Below, piece after piece: positions 32,610-44,557 of a DNA stretch of 64,000 nucleotides. How positions within the stretch are numbered: position 1 is the stretch's first letter; each line of letters opens with the position of its first letter. Both the position numbers and the translations under genes were made by a program. A model generated the notes under the pieces. That model saw nothing but the letters and a program-made list of their open reading frames with translations, ran no database searches and was not told the origin of the DNA. The stretch is from assembly GCA_038373865.1 (NCBI GenBank), contig JAXGGA010005513.1, forward strand, positions 1-64,000, given 5' to 3'. The DNA comes from Uloborus plumipes. Its lineage: Eukaryota > Arthropoda > Arachnida > Araneae > Uloboridae.

Positions 32610-34284
32610 GCTAACCCTAATGCGGTGCACTAATGACCATCATAATATACGAAAGAAAACACGGCATGCAAATAAAATTAGATTTCGGGAAGAAATTCTT
32701 CAACCATTTATGTCCAGTAGCTTAAAAACGGGACGCTTGTTAGTAACTGCATACAAAAACCTGTAATGGGTATATCTTTTTACTACAGCTGTTTTTCACG
32801 AGTCAAATAGTCCTTCTTTAGAAAACCAGTTAGAGTCACTATTTGGATATCAGAGTTTACTTATTCACAGCTATTTTCAGACAAATCAGTTAAGCAACGA
32901 TCCAGCATGGGTAGCCACAGAAAGTAAGCTTTTTTTTGCGAACTCATTTTTCGTAAAATTAAACTATTTTAAAATGATTTGCTTAAAATTGATCACAGAT
33001 GCCTTCTGTAATGTTACTTTGCAAAGAAAAGTCAAGTTAGGTCGTATTTTGGTCACATATCTGCAAAATATCCCATAAACAGGACGTTAGATAACGTAAT
33101 AAATATGGCATCGGCGAACTATTTTAAGCCTTATATGTATGTAAACCATTCCTAGTAAAGTTTTAAGTAGATAAAAATTTTAAAAATTGTTAAAGAAAAC
33201 TTAGATATAAATGGGTTAAAATTTAGAGGATTCAGAAGTAAAATTAAGATGTCTTTGCTGTTTTTATTGCTTGCATTTTTTAGTATGGGACCTTATAAAA
33301 TACTTCGAGGCAATTGAGTAATCATTATTGTAGTGTACTAAATTTCTAATGCAACTTTAATTTTCAAAGAAGTTAATTTAACATCTAAAAATATTGAAAT
33401 TGGCAAAAAATCCATGAAAGTCATAAAGTTCTGCGTTGTAGTTGCCTATAAAGAAGTAAAAGCAAAAATAAAATTTAGAATTTTATCTGAATAAATAAAT
33501 GAGGGATAAGTATGAAAAAATTGTTGGCGGAAATATATTAGAAATTTAGACATTGCGATGAAGTCATAAATTATGTTAGATTTGTAGATAAAACGTGCAA
33601 GAACATGCATTATTGATAATGAATTCAGTTCGAAAATAACTGTCTTTATCAAAAATGAAGAAGGTTGTAAATATTATACCAAATTTATCAACAATTTTGC
33701 TCGATGAGTTTAAAATTTAATGCGGGCGGCATTTTAGCATATTCATAACTCATAAAATGCTCCGTTAGACAAAACGATACATGAAAAATGAATAGCTAAT
33801 GTTTTTGGTTAAACTATTTAAGAGATTGATATTAATGAATTAAGAACTGTCTTTAAAATTCAGCACTTCAGCAAAATTTTGAGTACTAATTGCTTAAAAA
33901 ATGATACGCGCATGCTGTTTCCTCAAAATCAAAACCCTATCGTATATTAATGTTTGTTGCAAAAGATACACCAATGTTTATTTTTAAAGAATGTCCTTTT
34001 GTATACAAAACAATTAGTATTTGTTCAAGCTCCAAAACCACATTTATTTGGGATCAAAAGAAGGACATTTATTCTAACTCAAAACTAATATATTTACAAC
34101 AAACTTTCAATTATCTACGGTTTTGGTATATCCGTGGATCTTTCACTTTTTTTTTTACGTTAATGGTTTACTGAATGCAGAAAAATGCAAGCGTATAATT
34201 AGTCCAATGTGTTAATTTTCAGCTATCATTTCCGTGACAGTACAAAGTCAGGAATTAACATCCTGCATTTCTAAGAGAATCAAA
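32610..34284. other. No feature seen
   Basis: AT-rich sequence with only short chance frames (for example 33446-33652 minus, 33950-34174 plus). No repeat was recognised. Confidence 0.5.
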
Positions 34285-34765
34285 CCTTCTACCTTAGAGC
34301 TAGAGCTCCTTTAGAGGACAGGCTGACTTGTCCGACATTTTGGTTCCAAGACATTCTTGGATCCAGCCTTGTTACAGGTATTTGAAATACATTAATATTA
34401 TACCTGGTTGCTTTGGCGTAAAATTACTTATGATTAGTTGGATAAAGCACGATATAAGGTAAATTAAAAAAGATAACTTTTTTCTCGAATTTAAAAACAG
34501 TTTATTGGGAAATAGTTCATGAAATTGAGTCTTTTTTAATATTGCACTTCTTTAAAGCCTGAGTTTATGAAATGTTTTTGTCATATAGACAAAAATAGTC
34601 AAATACCTTCTATGCAGCTACTATTCAAACTTACCTTCCACTTTTCGTCAATACGACTTGAGTACAGATACCAGTGGCTCCACGTCCACCGTTTTGGAAT
34701 CAAAATGTCGGATGAGTCAGCTCCCCTCTTATAGGAGCCTTACTTAGAGCCACTGGGGCCTCGAC
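34285..34765. repeat. Inverted repeat with ~90-bp arms
   Basis: 34290-34375 (with GCTGACTTGTCCGACATTTT) is matched in inverted orientation at 34668-34760 (AAAATGTCGGATGAGTCAGC), with about 290 bases between the arms. Likely a small TIR element; the ends are not defined. Confidence 0.6.
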
Positions 34766-34812
34766 ACACTCCTATGATGGTAAATAATGGTTAAAAAGTA
34801 CAAATGAAATAG

Positions 34813-35045
34813 GGTGTGTGGTGGCACGAGCGAAATAGCCACTCACCTTTCGGTGAATTACTTAGTTTGGGATCTGGCAATACTGCACACTTAGTACATG
34901 TTGCTCATCTCCCACTTCAGTCGGTCGCACGTGTAACGGCGCGAGAGTTGCCTCGTGAAACTCAACTGTAAATACCTGTAAATATGAATAAATTGTTAAT
35001 CGTTATATTTGTTGCTCTATCGTGTTGCTGAGTTCGCTTAGTATC
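34813..35045 (+). mobile_element. Possible solo LTR
   Basis: This GC-richer block starts TGTGTGGTGGCACGAGCG, contains GGCGCGAGAGTTGCC, and has an AATAAA-type signal (GAATAAATTG at about 34988) followed by a T-rich stretch. It looks like the R-U5 side of an LTR. I see no second copy or flanking 4-6-bp duplication, so this is a suggestion only. Confidence 0.3.
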
Positions 35046-37080
35046 TTCTCGTTAAAGAAGAAAGCATCAGTAGTGGGCCATTTAAGAGATCTTTGGCTGA
35101 TCTTGGTTAACCTAGAACTTTCAGCTATCAATACAGCAACAAAAACAAGGCAAAACTTTAGAATGTACTTTTCTGATAGTGAATCACCATTTCTTTTTCA
35201 GAAATTAAAAAAAAAATGTTAAAATCCAGGCTGCCGTGAATGCTCCACTAGTTGGCCACAGAAATCCAATGCTCGGCCACGTTGTGCCCAGTAGTCGGCC
35301 GCTTCTATTTATTGATCTTATGTGATATGGGTAATTGAATTAAAAAAAAATAGTAAAATAAAAGGAATGCGCCGAAAAAGCTGAAAAAAATATAAATTGA
35401 AAAATTTAGTTAGTAATTTAAAATCTCAATATTTTTGATACTATAATCTACATTTATTATTTTTCCCTTTGATCAGCCCCATATCACACTCTTTTCCCTT
35501 TTAAACGGGCAAATATCTGCGTCGGCAACAGAACCGGCACTGATCTATCCGTTCCATTTGCACTCCCCCCCCCCCCAACGGCGGGAGAGTAATTGACAAG
35601 CGACAAACGGCAGCCAGTTCCTCTCCTTAGCATCTCGTCTTTACGTTGGTGGCCAATTAAAGCTGATGGCCAAGATAAACTACTTCGATTGCGTCCTGTT
35701 TCGGTTGATCTTTTTTTTTTCTTTGGAGATTAGCTTGTGTTTAATCGATTTTTGCGAAGGAAAAACAGCAATTGAAGGGATTTATTAGAAAAAAAAAGGA
35801 ATATAAAAGATATTGTAGCTATTAAATAAAATGAAATTGATTTCAATAATTATTCTTCTTTTGTTCCGTTTATGGACAAATACTATTTTCCCAAAATGGT
35901 GAACGATAGTGGAATACAGTTACCGTTAATTATTCCTTCAAAATTAGTTCGAGTTTAATTGTTTTCTGTGAAATAAAATCAGCATTTAAATTGGGACTTT
36001 TTTTTCCATAATATAGAGAATATTATACTCACTTGTAAAACTAAGTAGAATTTAACTACTGTATTTTAGTAGTGTTAACTGTATGGGCAAACATGAAATG
36101 TAGAAACCATACAGAATATAGCATCCTAAGGCTGACGACCATGAAAAACCTATTTAACGATTAAAGTAAATTGAATTCAAATAAACATTCACTTTGAAGC
36201 TTCATTGTGATTGGTTTTTAATGACAGCAAGCTCAAAATATTCCCATACAAAATACCTTGTTTTTAGCCTGAACCACGTTTTTGCTCACACGTTTATATC
36301 CTCAGCAATTTAATTTGGGTTTTTCATTTGATGATACTTGTCAATCATATACTTTTTTATCAATTCCAAAAGCTGCTGACTTAAAAAAAAAAAAAGCAAG
36401 ACCTTATTGGTCAGTAAAGATAGCAAAATCCAATTTATCCAGAGAACCACCAATCGGAATTTACAAGTTTGAAGTAATTGCACGGTTTATGGGACGATGA
36501 GGGGAAATGCTCCAAATACTTTATGTCTTACCATCCACCCTAATTAGACTCTATCACAAAGATACAAAACTGACAGAAGGGCTTGAGCGGCATTTATCGT
36601 TTGTCAATTACATTCGGCTGGACGGGATACTAATAGAATGGATGGAGCGGCCCCGGCCTCGCTTTCAGACGTAAATAATTGTCCACAAGAGTTCGATAAA
36701 GAGGAACAACAGCAGAGTTTGTCGTCATTGTATTTTCTAGAAATTACTTTCAAGCGAAGCTCATGTCGCATGTTTAACTCATTTATTTATAAGCTAATGT
36801 ATTTATTGCTGATATTTAATACACTAGTTGCGATTCACAAGGGTGCCCGCGAAAGGGGTTCATTGTTCGAGTGGGAAGAACTTTTTTTTGGGGAGGGGGT
36901 GTAAGTTTTTTTTTTCATTTCTTTTTGGAGCTATTCTTCGCTCTTTAATTGTGCTGATTAAATTTATTGAGAAAATTAACTCAATAACCAAATTACTATT
37001 ATTTTCATTGTTTTTGGATACAGTTGAAATTTTTACTGTTTTTGACAACAATTAAAAATCAGAAGTATTAATGCACCAAT
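35046..37080. other. Mostly unassigned; GC-richer islands near 35.5-35.7 and 36.6 kb
   Basis: 35.51-35.70 kb and 36.53-36.69 kb are less AT-rich than the surroundings and share a weak inverted similarity (GTAATTGACAA.CGA.AAA.G). An 88-codon frame starting at 36638 (beginning MDGAAPASLSDVNN) runs into a transmembrane-like stretch but has no recognised domain. These islands could be single-copy host sequence. I see no exon structure. Confidence 0.3.
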
Positions 37081-37083
37081 AAA

Positions 37084-37292
37084 CAGGTAAGGTACATACA
37101 CGTGTTTTGGAGTTACATGAAATCATTTTTCAATGATAAATAAGTGAGCTTATGGATGAAATGATATCCGACCAGAGTGTTTTGTCGAAACATACTTTTT
37201 TCAAATGTCTTTCCATCCACAAGCTCACTTCTTTTGCATTGAAAAAGGGCTTTTTGTAACTCCAAAACACGTGTATGCAATTTTCCAGCTTA
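37084..37292. repeat. Inverted pair of Penelope-type terminal motifs
   Basis: ACACGTGTTTTGGAGTTAC near 37098 and its inverse GTAACTCCAAAACACGTGTA near 37257 face each other, with GTGAGCTTATGGATG / CATCCACAAGCTCAC inside. The motif is the same family as 14295-14350 (minus) and 59690-59745, but the conserved GAAAC is AAAAC here, so no ribozyme is expected. Confidence 0.6.
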
Positions 37293-37319
37293 TTTTTACG
37301 TTAATTGTTGTCTTATATT

Positions 37320-38110
37320 ATTTTATTTTTCATTGTCAGATGTTCATAGCGAAAATCGCATTACACTTTCAATGCTTTGCTTTTCATATTAATTTGAATT
37401 TGAACTTCCTCCAGTTACACAAAGAAAAGCAAAAATTTTACTACTTCAAGCAAAAAAGTCAAAACACACGCCACAAAGCCAGAGCTGCTGCTTGTAGAAA
37501 ATCCTCAGAACCATAGAAAAGAAAAACAACCGAATCCTATTGTGTGTAGTAACCATTTTTCTTCCAGTAAAATAGTCGAACTGCCTCCGAAGAAATGTTT
37601 TTGTCGGGATTTAAAACTCTACTCGTTTTTTTTCATCCCCGGAGGAATCTGGCAACTTATTTTCCGAATTTCCTTAACTGATCTGCAGAAAAGCGTCCAA
37701 TAAAGAACACTTTCAGAGTGACGGTTGAGAAACGACGTTCGAAATCGTTCGCAAGGATTTATTTTAAATCCCAGATAGAGATATCTCTGACAAGTAACTG
37801 AAAATCTGGGTTAAATCAATGTATGGAAAAAGTAAAGAATTTTAAGTGAAGTGGGAAGATTCAGATGCAAATATACCCGATGAAAAGAAATGAAATCAAA
37901 GCTAAGAAAGCTTTGTTGTATCTACTATTTACATTATTTTAAATTTTTTTCCAAATCCCCAAATTTTATATCGAACAGATCTGAATCTGCGAGGCTCATT
38001 CCTTTGCGTTCGAATATCGTAGCATTTCATGGCTTTTTGATTCCAAGATAAAAGTTGTTTGCTTAATGTAATGCTTAGTAGTTAAATAAAAGACTATCAA
38101 TCTGTAACAA
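37320..38110 (+). repeat. Direct duplication, copy 1
   Basis: Blocks AAGAAAAGCAA..TTTTAC, GTCAAAACACA.GCC, GCTGCTTGTAGAAAATCC, TAGATAGAGATATCT-like and GGAAAAAGTAA are repeated in order at 39150-39640. The second copy lacks about 200 bases corresponding to 37540-37740. No coding frame is conserved between the two. Confidence 0.75.
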
Positions 38111-38132
38111 ACAATATTAACGTTGATCACTA

Positions 38133-38133
<1 letters not shown>

Positions 38134-38172
<39 letters not shown>
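38134..38172. repeat. Poly-A tract
   Basis: An A-run of about 39 bases just after duplication copy 1. It could be a retroelement tail, but no element body is seen before it. Confidence 0.95.
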
Positions 38173-38179
<7 letters not shown>

Positions 38180-38598
38180 AGGGAAAAAAATGTTCAAACA
38201 GCGTTCTAAAACCCATGACTTGAATCAAGGAAAAATCCTTAAAAGCCTATGTTTCTTGAAAATTTTCGAAAGTATGAAATCCAAAAATCTATGATTGCTT
38301 ACGTTCCACTTTCAAACTAATTTGTTAACTTTATTAATAATCAACTTTAAAGTTAAAATCATCGTTATTCATTTTCGTTTTTGACACTGTTTAAAAACAT
38401 TGTTTTATTCCCCTATGACAGTGTATGTATATAATAAAAGCTCCTAATAACAAGTACTTGTGTGAGGGAAAAAAAGCTTTTAAAATGCTATTTGGTTTTT
38501 TTAAATGAAATCGTATGTAATGTGCATAAACTCACCGAATGCTACTAAAATATCTTTGAGGTTAATTTTTTAATCTTACAGTGGATAGATTTAGTAAT

Positions 38599-38800
38599 GG
38601 GGCCTCGGTGGCCTAGAGGTAGAGTCTTCTCCTCGTAAGCAAGAGGTAGCGGGTTCGAGTCCCGTCTTGCCCATGAATGTTATTTCAAGCTCTTTGTGCG
38701 GTAAATCTGTCTTGTATTTGCCAGGAGGCAAGTCACATAGGAAGCAGTCCATATGTATATCGAAGATGAAGGCTTCAGTATATATAGAAACAATAATGAA
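38599..38800 (+). mobile_element. tRNA-derived SINE
   Basis: 38599-38673 looks like a tRNA: an A-box-like GTGGCCTAGAGGTAGAG, a B-box GGTTCGAGTCC, and a T-arm stem CGGG/CCCG. It is followed by a non-tRNA body (GCGGTAAATCTGTCTTG..CAGGAGGCAAGTCACATAGG). The acceptor and anticodon stems pair poorly, so it is a SINE head with an internal RNA polymerase III promoter rather than a working tRNA gene. Confidence 0.7.
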
Positions 38801-38914
38801 TGATTAATGTAGGTACTTAATTTTTTTTGTATTTTCTAATAAAAAAAACTTAACAAATTCAGAAATTTGCTTATTTATTGCCTTTAAGACGGAACAGAGT
38901 TTGCCGGGTCAGTT

Positions 38915-38916
<2 letters not shown>

Positions 38917-38994
<78 letters not shown>
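38917..38994. repeat. (AT)n microsatellite
   Basis: About 39 dinucleotide units. The minus-strand IYIY frame across it is meaningless. Confidence 0.97.
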
Positions 38995-38997
<3 letters not shown>

Positions 38998-39149
38998 ATT
39001 AAATAATGCGGAGATGAAATAGCTTTACTCAAAAATATACAGGCAGTTAAACGCATTGTGTGTCGAAGAAAATGGAATGATTCCATAAAACCATTTTTAG
39101 ATGCTCATAGTTTAAATCACGTTGCACGTTAAATCCTTTGCACTCAATA

Positions 39150-39640
39150 ATAATTATATTTTGAAATACCTCTAGTTACGGGAAGAAAAGCAAGGATTTT
39201 ACAATTTCAAACAAAAAAAGTCAAAACACATGCCGTGAAGCAAATACCGCTGCTTGTAGAAAATCCGTTTGGGATTTAAAATAAATCCGAGAGAGTTTAT
39301 TTTAAATCCTAGATAGAGATATCTTTGACAAGTGACTAAAATCTGGGTGAATTTAATCTGTAGAAAAAGTAACGAATTTCAAATGAAGAAGGAAGACTCA
39401 AATTCAAATATACTCGATGGAAAGAAGTTTAATCCAAGCTAAGGAAGCTTTGCTATATCCACTTCCTACATTTCTTAAAATAACTGGCCCAGTTTTCAAA
39501 TTTTATGTCGAACAAATCTCAATGAGCGAAGCTTTTTTTTTTTTTTTTTTGCGTCTGAATAGGATAGCATTTGTAGGCTTTTTTATTCAAAGATCAAATT
39601 GTATGATTAATAAAACTATAAGTAGTAAAATAAAAATTAG
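39150..39640 (+). repeat. Direct duplication, copy 2
   Basis: This aligns with 37390-38100 apart from an internal deletion and a T-run at 39532-39550. It ends where a CACTGTAAAA copy begins. Confidence 0.75.
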
Positions 39641-40195
39641 TACTGTAAAAAGAACAGTGTACCCAAGTATCGTCAACTCATCGGATTTTGCTTGGCCGAT
39701 CATCGAACTCCTCGTAAACTGATCCCGTAACGCACGATGACATCGTTCCGATCAGTATCCGGGCACGGTTTTCGATGAGCTACTTTTCATCGGAAAGCGA
39801 TATCCTCCCTATCAACTTTCACGATGAAAATAAGCCGATCTATATTCCATCGGAAAACGATATCCTTCCGATCAAGTTACCCGATGAAATTCATCGGCAC
39901 GGGACTGTTCTGCTCGTAAATTGCTCCAAATCGCATCGTATTTTGAGCAAAATTCATCGGATTTTGCTGCTTGGATTCTGTTTGGCCCAATGAGACATAT
40001 TGGATCATCGGCCGATGAGAATTTCATCGGGTTTCGATGAATGGCTGATCATGGGTCGATGAGATGCTGCTGCTAGGGTAATACTGGCAGCAGAGATTCC
40101 AGTTTAAAACTGTAAAAATAGCAATTTTTACAGTTTATAACCATAAAATTAGTTGCATCATACTGTAAAATTAACATTTATTTTTATAGTGCAAA
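39641..40195 (-). repeat. CACTGTAAAA family, copy 2, split by a CATCGG MITE
   Basis: 39641-39659 (TACTGTAAAAAGAACAGTG) and 40081-40195 (ATACTGGCAGCAGAGATTCC onward) join into the family consensus once the MITE and one TA are removed. Confidence 0.8.
39660..40080. mobile_element. CATCGG-rich MITE, copy 2, TA target duplication
   Basis: It starts TACCCAAGTATCGTC and ends GCTGCTAGGGTA. The flanks join to AACAGTG-TA-ATACTGG, matching the interrupted repeat's consensus with a single TA. The target duplication is therefore TA, consistent with a Tc1/mariner-type or similar TA-using transposase. Confidence 0.88.
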
Positions 40196-40264
40196 ATTTC
40201 CAGGTAATATGGAGATAAATCTTTGATAAGACGCATCTTTGGAGGGTCCCTTGCTTTCCCTCTA

Positions 40265-40787
40265 TTAACCCATTAATGCCTGACATTTTTTCCCCAAAAA
40301 TATTTTGTATACTGGTTACAAACAGTGTTTAATGAACAGGAAACATAATAAAAAATATTATGTTAAGGAAAGTTAATTATTAAGGAAAGAAAAATTGTCC
40401 CTTAAAAGTTACGATAGACCCCAGAGCAGAGGGTACATACTTTTTTTACTAAAATTTTTTTCTGTCTACGATATAATATTTAAAAAGACGTTTTATAAGA
40501 AGAAATAAAATTAGCAATTAACATGAACTGGGAAGCTGGGAATAACTTTGAAAACTTAGCTTTTTTTCTTGAGATTGTGAACAATGTCATTTTTGATAAA
40601 GATCATATTAAAACTGCTACAGAACACACTTTACAATGGTTATGTGCTGCAATCTGTTAATAACGAATTGAAATAATACCAAGGTACTAATTGAACACTA
40701 TTATTTGGTTGAAATATTCATTTTGGTGAAATTCAGACCCTTTTTTGGACCGTCCCTAAAAAGGGACGCTAGGCATTAATGGGTTAA
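40265..40787. mobile_element. piggyBac-type MITE, 515 bp with TTAA sites
   Basis: The element (40269-40783) begins CCCATTAATGCCTGAC and ends with the inverse (GGCATTAATGGG). TTAA lies on both sides (40265-40268, 40784-40787), the hallmark target of piggyBac. A GTCCCT motif is repeated near both ends. No coding region. Confidence 0.88.
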
Positions 40788-40799
40788 AACATTCTCGCT

Positions 40800-41345
40800 G
40801 ATTAATACTAGACACTTCAGAGAGATGTTTTTGATGCCAAATACAGAAATAAATACGTAATAGGTATGTTTTTATCGTTATTTTAATATGAGTAATGCAT
40901 GTGACTCTACGTATTTCTTTCAAATTTCAGTCGAATATTTCTATTAAAAAAAAAAAAAAAAAAAAATCTGTGGGTGATGCAGAAAAACTGTGAACATATT
41001 TGAGTTCAGCGCTTTATTTAAAATAAAGATCAGGTACTTTTCCCCATTTAACAGAAAAAAGTTTTTTTTTTTTTCTTTTTTGCGGACCAGCGTTACCTCT
41101 TTCGTAAGGTGCGTTGGAGAGCGGATGAAGACAACTATTTTCAATCCTGGCAAAAATGCATTGTTTGAAAATGTTTACGTTAGTGGACAACAGAATGCTT
41201 CTCGTGTATTTAAGCTTCAATATCATGTGTAGACGTACTTGGTGGTGATAAAAAAATGTTTTTGAATTAATTGATTGTAACACATGGTTCTTAGAGGTCA
41301 AAACATTTACACGGAACGAAATAATTTGCTTCACCTAACTCTTTA
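40800..41345. other. No feature seen
   Basis: AT-rich sequence with an A-run at 40947-40966. Overlapping chance frames only. Confidence 0.5.
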
Positions 41346-41349
41346 CAAA

Positions 41350-41735
41350 TATCACACTGTACAAAATGAATGCTGTTTTCACAGTATAATGCAACTATTT
41401 TTTTAGTAATCAACTGTAAAAATTGCTAATTTTACAATAATAAACTGTAAAATTGCTAACATTACTGTACTAAACTGTGAAATTACCAACTTTATAATTT
41501 ATTACGGTGTATTTTATAGTTTTTAACTGGAACCTCTGGTGCCAGTATTATACTTTTTTTAACAGTATATACTGTTATTTATTACAGTATAATACGGCTA
41601 AATTTTACGGCAATAAATTATAAACTTGCTGGCTTAACAGTTTATTACTGTGCATTTTTTAGTTTTAAATTGAAACCACGTCTCCCAGAACTATACTGTA
41701 AAAACAACAGTTCATTTTTGTTCATTTGTGAGCTA
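41350..41735 (+). repeat. CACTGTAAAA family, copy 3
   Basis: It starts CACTGTACAAAATGAATGC and ends ACTGTAAAAACAACAG. The signature AACTGGAACCTCTGGTGCCAG is present. Confidence 0.85.
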
Positions 41736-41935
41736 CTGGTGGTTTTACTATCAACTGCAGCTGTTATCACTTATTTTTTTCCTTTATTTTTATAACTTCA
41801 AACAAAACAGTTTGTTACTGTTTTGTTCAGTGTGTTTATTTGTAACTAAATTGTGTATAAAATAAGCATGAAAAACGCTTGTTATTAGACGGAAAATTAA
41901 TGAACAAGCTTAAGACTTATTAATACAGGGTGTCC

Positions 41936-42576
41936 ACTCCAATCGTGGACCAATAGCTAATTTCTAAACCGTTAGAGATAAGCATATAGTTTATTTAGGA
42001 AAAAATCTCCAAATTTCGAAAGGAATTTTGGGTCTATTCAATGTTTTTCAAAAAATCAAATTTTGAAAGAGTTACGAAATTTAAATTTTTATACAGCCCC
42101 CCAGTCCTATCAATCATATTTAGTAAAATATTCTTAACACTATAACGTTTAAAACTAAAAAAAAATCACTCTTCTACCACAAAAATTGACCGAGTTATCA
42201 CGTTTTGAAAAATCAAGATTTTGAAGGATTTCACGACGTCATCGAGAGATCGCTTGAGGGACCGTATGCGAAATCCTTCAAAATCTTGATTTTTCAAAAC
42301 GTCATAACTCGGTCAATTTTTGTGGTAGAAGAGTGATTTTTTTTTAGTTTTAAACGTTATAGTGTCAAAAATATTTTACTAAATATGATTGATAGGACTG
42401 GGGGGCTGTATAAAAATTTAAATTTCGTAACTCTTTCAAAATTTGATTTTTTGAAAAACATTGAATAGACCCAAAATTCCTTTCAAAATTTGGAGATTTT
42501 TTCCTAAATAAACTATATGCTTATCTCTAACGGTTTAGAAATTAGCTATTGGTCCACGATTGGAGTGGACACCCTG
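41936..42576. mobile_element. Foldback TIR element, copy 1 (641 bp, almost fully palindromic)
   Basis: The ends are CAGGGTGTCCACTCCAATCG and inverse, flanked by TA (41934-41935, 42577-42578). The arms of about 300 bp are nearly perfect inverted repeats around a short unique centre with GACGTCATCGAGAGATCGC. A second copy, with the centre inverted, is at 61133. Mariner-like by its TA target; non-autonomous. Confidence 0.92.
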
Positions 42577-42892
42577 TATAACAGATTTCAAGCAAACGTA
42601 TTTCGGGATTAACGTTCACAAAAATTTTTCAACAACAAGCATATTTTAGGTAGAAATTTGATACTTTGCAGAGAAACGCAGAAATATCAAAACGGGAGTC
42701 TTTTTTTAAAGAAAAGTGATAAACAAGGAGCAGAAGTATTGTCAAAGCTTAATGAGGACAACAGAGACAGCCTTAAAGCAGGAAAACATGTCAAAGACTA
42801 TGAAGTTGTGTTATACGTTGACGCAAGCTGAAATAATAGTATCGCCTTTTCTTTCCGCTGCAAATAATAGATTAAATATATTGGGCTAAAAA

Positions 42893-43238
42893 TAGCAGAA
42901 AGGTGGGTAAAAACCAAAAAGCAACAGCTAAAAGCACAAATAAGTCAAGTTAAAAATCGGCAAACATGTTTCAAAGGCATAAAGCCTCCTTCTTCACGCC
43001 AAATTCGGGCTCGGTACACGCTGACACCTGATTGGCCTAGCTTTTGCTCCTTTTCTATTTAAGCTCTCCAGGTGCTTTGGTTCTTTTTATTTCTTGCTTG
43101 GCACTGAAGAAGGAGGCTTTATGCCTTTGAAACATGTTTGCCAATTTTTAACTTGACTTATTTGTGCTTTTAGACGTTTCCTGTTGGTTTTTACTCATTT
43201 GCGCACAAAGTGAGCTGTTTTTAAAGCAGAAAGGTGGT
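42893..43238. mobile_element. Penelope-like terminal remnant: inverted repeat with hammerhead motif
   Basis: Arms of about 95 bp (42906-42996 and 43104-43193) are inverted copies reading GGTTTTTAC outward. The spacer holds CCTGATTGGCC and a TATA-like TTCTATTTAAG. The direct repeat GCAGAAAGGTGG flanks the structure (about 42895 and 43227), like a retroelement target duplication. Inverted terminal fragments with a hammerhead ribozyme are known from Penelope-like retroelements. No reverse transcriptase is present. Confidence 0.6.
43098..43144 (+). ncRNA. Type I hammerhead ribozyme candidate
   Basis: All core parts are in order. Stem I is TTGGCA (43098-43103) with TGCCAA (43139-43144), 6 perfect pairs. 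The core CTGAAGA (43104-43110) matches CUGANGA. Helix II is GGAGGC/GCCTTT (43112-43117, 43123-43128) with loop TTTAT. GAAA is at 43129-43132. The palindromic helix III is ACATGT (43132-43137), with T at 43138 as the residue before the predicted cleavage. Weak points are one extra A at 43111 and two G-U pairs next to the core in helix II. The palindromic, loop-less helix III suggests activity as a dimer, as proposed for Penelope-type hammerheads. The mirror arm (minus strand, about 42955-42997) has lost the C of CUGANGA. Confidence 0.6.
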
Positions 43239-43239
43239 T

Positions 43240-44555
43240 TATATTGAAGAGAGGGTAAAGTGACATATGACGCAGAATGATCTTCAACTCTCTTCTTTAA
43301 AAGTTTCGTAGACTTCTGTTTTTAAAAAAACAAAAATTATAAAAAAAAAAAGAAAGAATTTAATAGAATAAATTAATAATAGAAATAGAAGTAATTAATA
43401 CCTTACTTTTTAAAGCACCTTATATTTTAAACACCTTTTTTATTAAAAGAATTAAGTTGAATCTAAGGCAATCTTCTAAGCTGAATCAAAGTCTTTTAAA
43501 GAAGAGTTTTGATTGCCTAATTGAGAGTTTAAATTTATACTACCTTACAGTTAAAACCTAAACCATATTATTAGATTTTTACGTAAAATACATGCTGTAT
43601 TTTTTAACTATATTTTTATATATATATTTTTTTGGACGACAACCTGATTTGTGAATTGAAAGGTCGTCCAGTGCACAAAAAGATCCTTAGAAAATGTACT
43701 TTAAAGTAATTTACTTTCAAAATTAAACTGCATACTCTTTCTCTACACGGAAAACAGAATTATTTATCTATGCGTACTTCCAATTTCATATTGTGAATGG
43801 AGAATGATGTTATGGAACTTACTGCAGATTAACAAAATAATAATTGAGTAATTACTTATTTGCATCTTTTTGGTCAATCTTTCCTCGTGAATGATGTAGC
43901 TAAGCTTAATTTACTAGTATATATACTTTATCAAGGAACATAAACAGTTCTTTATGTGCAACTCCTGGAAACATAATAATAAATAACTCAAGCGCACAGT
44001 TTGCACCACAACTTTTGTCCCATTAGGTTTTTGAGCAAAATAAGCACGCTGACTTTAAAAGTGTAGTTGTTTACGTCTCCCACATAATTTTTTTTTGTTC
44101 ATGTACTTGAATAAGACCACTTTCCATACAAGAGTTAGTATTCTAAGAAGCCCTAATACTCTCTAATTATCTGACGTAAACATTTTAAAATAAAAAGTGA
44201 AGTGTCTCTTTTCCAATTTACTACGATTATTATTTGTGACAAATTTCAATTTACTTTATCGTCACTAAAAAAAAATAGCAATAAATGTATTAAATAATTC
44301 TATCAGTAACACAAAGGGGTGACTTTTTGTGTGTGTGCTGTGTACGTAATGCATTCAGTTGTTGCATTCTAAAAACTATTTTCCTTGCCCTAAATTCCCT
44401 AAAAATGTCCCATATTTTGTGAAGTGATCAAGTTTTTAAGCTCCATGTAGCTTAAAAACTTGATGATGGTATAGATTAAAACTCATGTTATTGACGTGTT
44501 AGTCAAAAACAAATCACAGACGTAAAACAACCACATTGCAGTTCTCCAGCAAAAT
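43240..44555. other. No feature seen
   Basis: AT-rich sequence without recognisable repeats or genes. Confidence 0.5.
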
Positions 44556-44557
44556 AT

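Noticed and set aside
38599..38673. Functional tRNA gene
   Set aside because: Good A and B boxes but poor acceptor and anticodon stem pairing, and a non-tRNA body follows. Better explained as a SINE head.
38871..39086. 71-codon minus-strand frame with an Ile-Tyr repeat
   Set aside because: It is the translation of an AT microsatellite.
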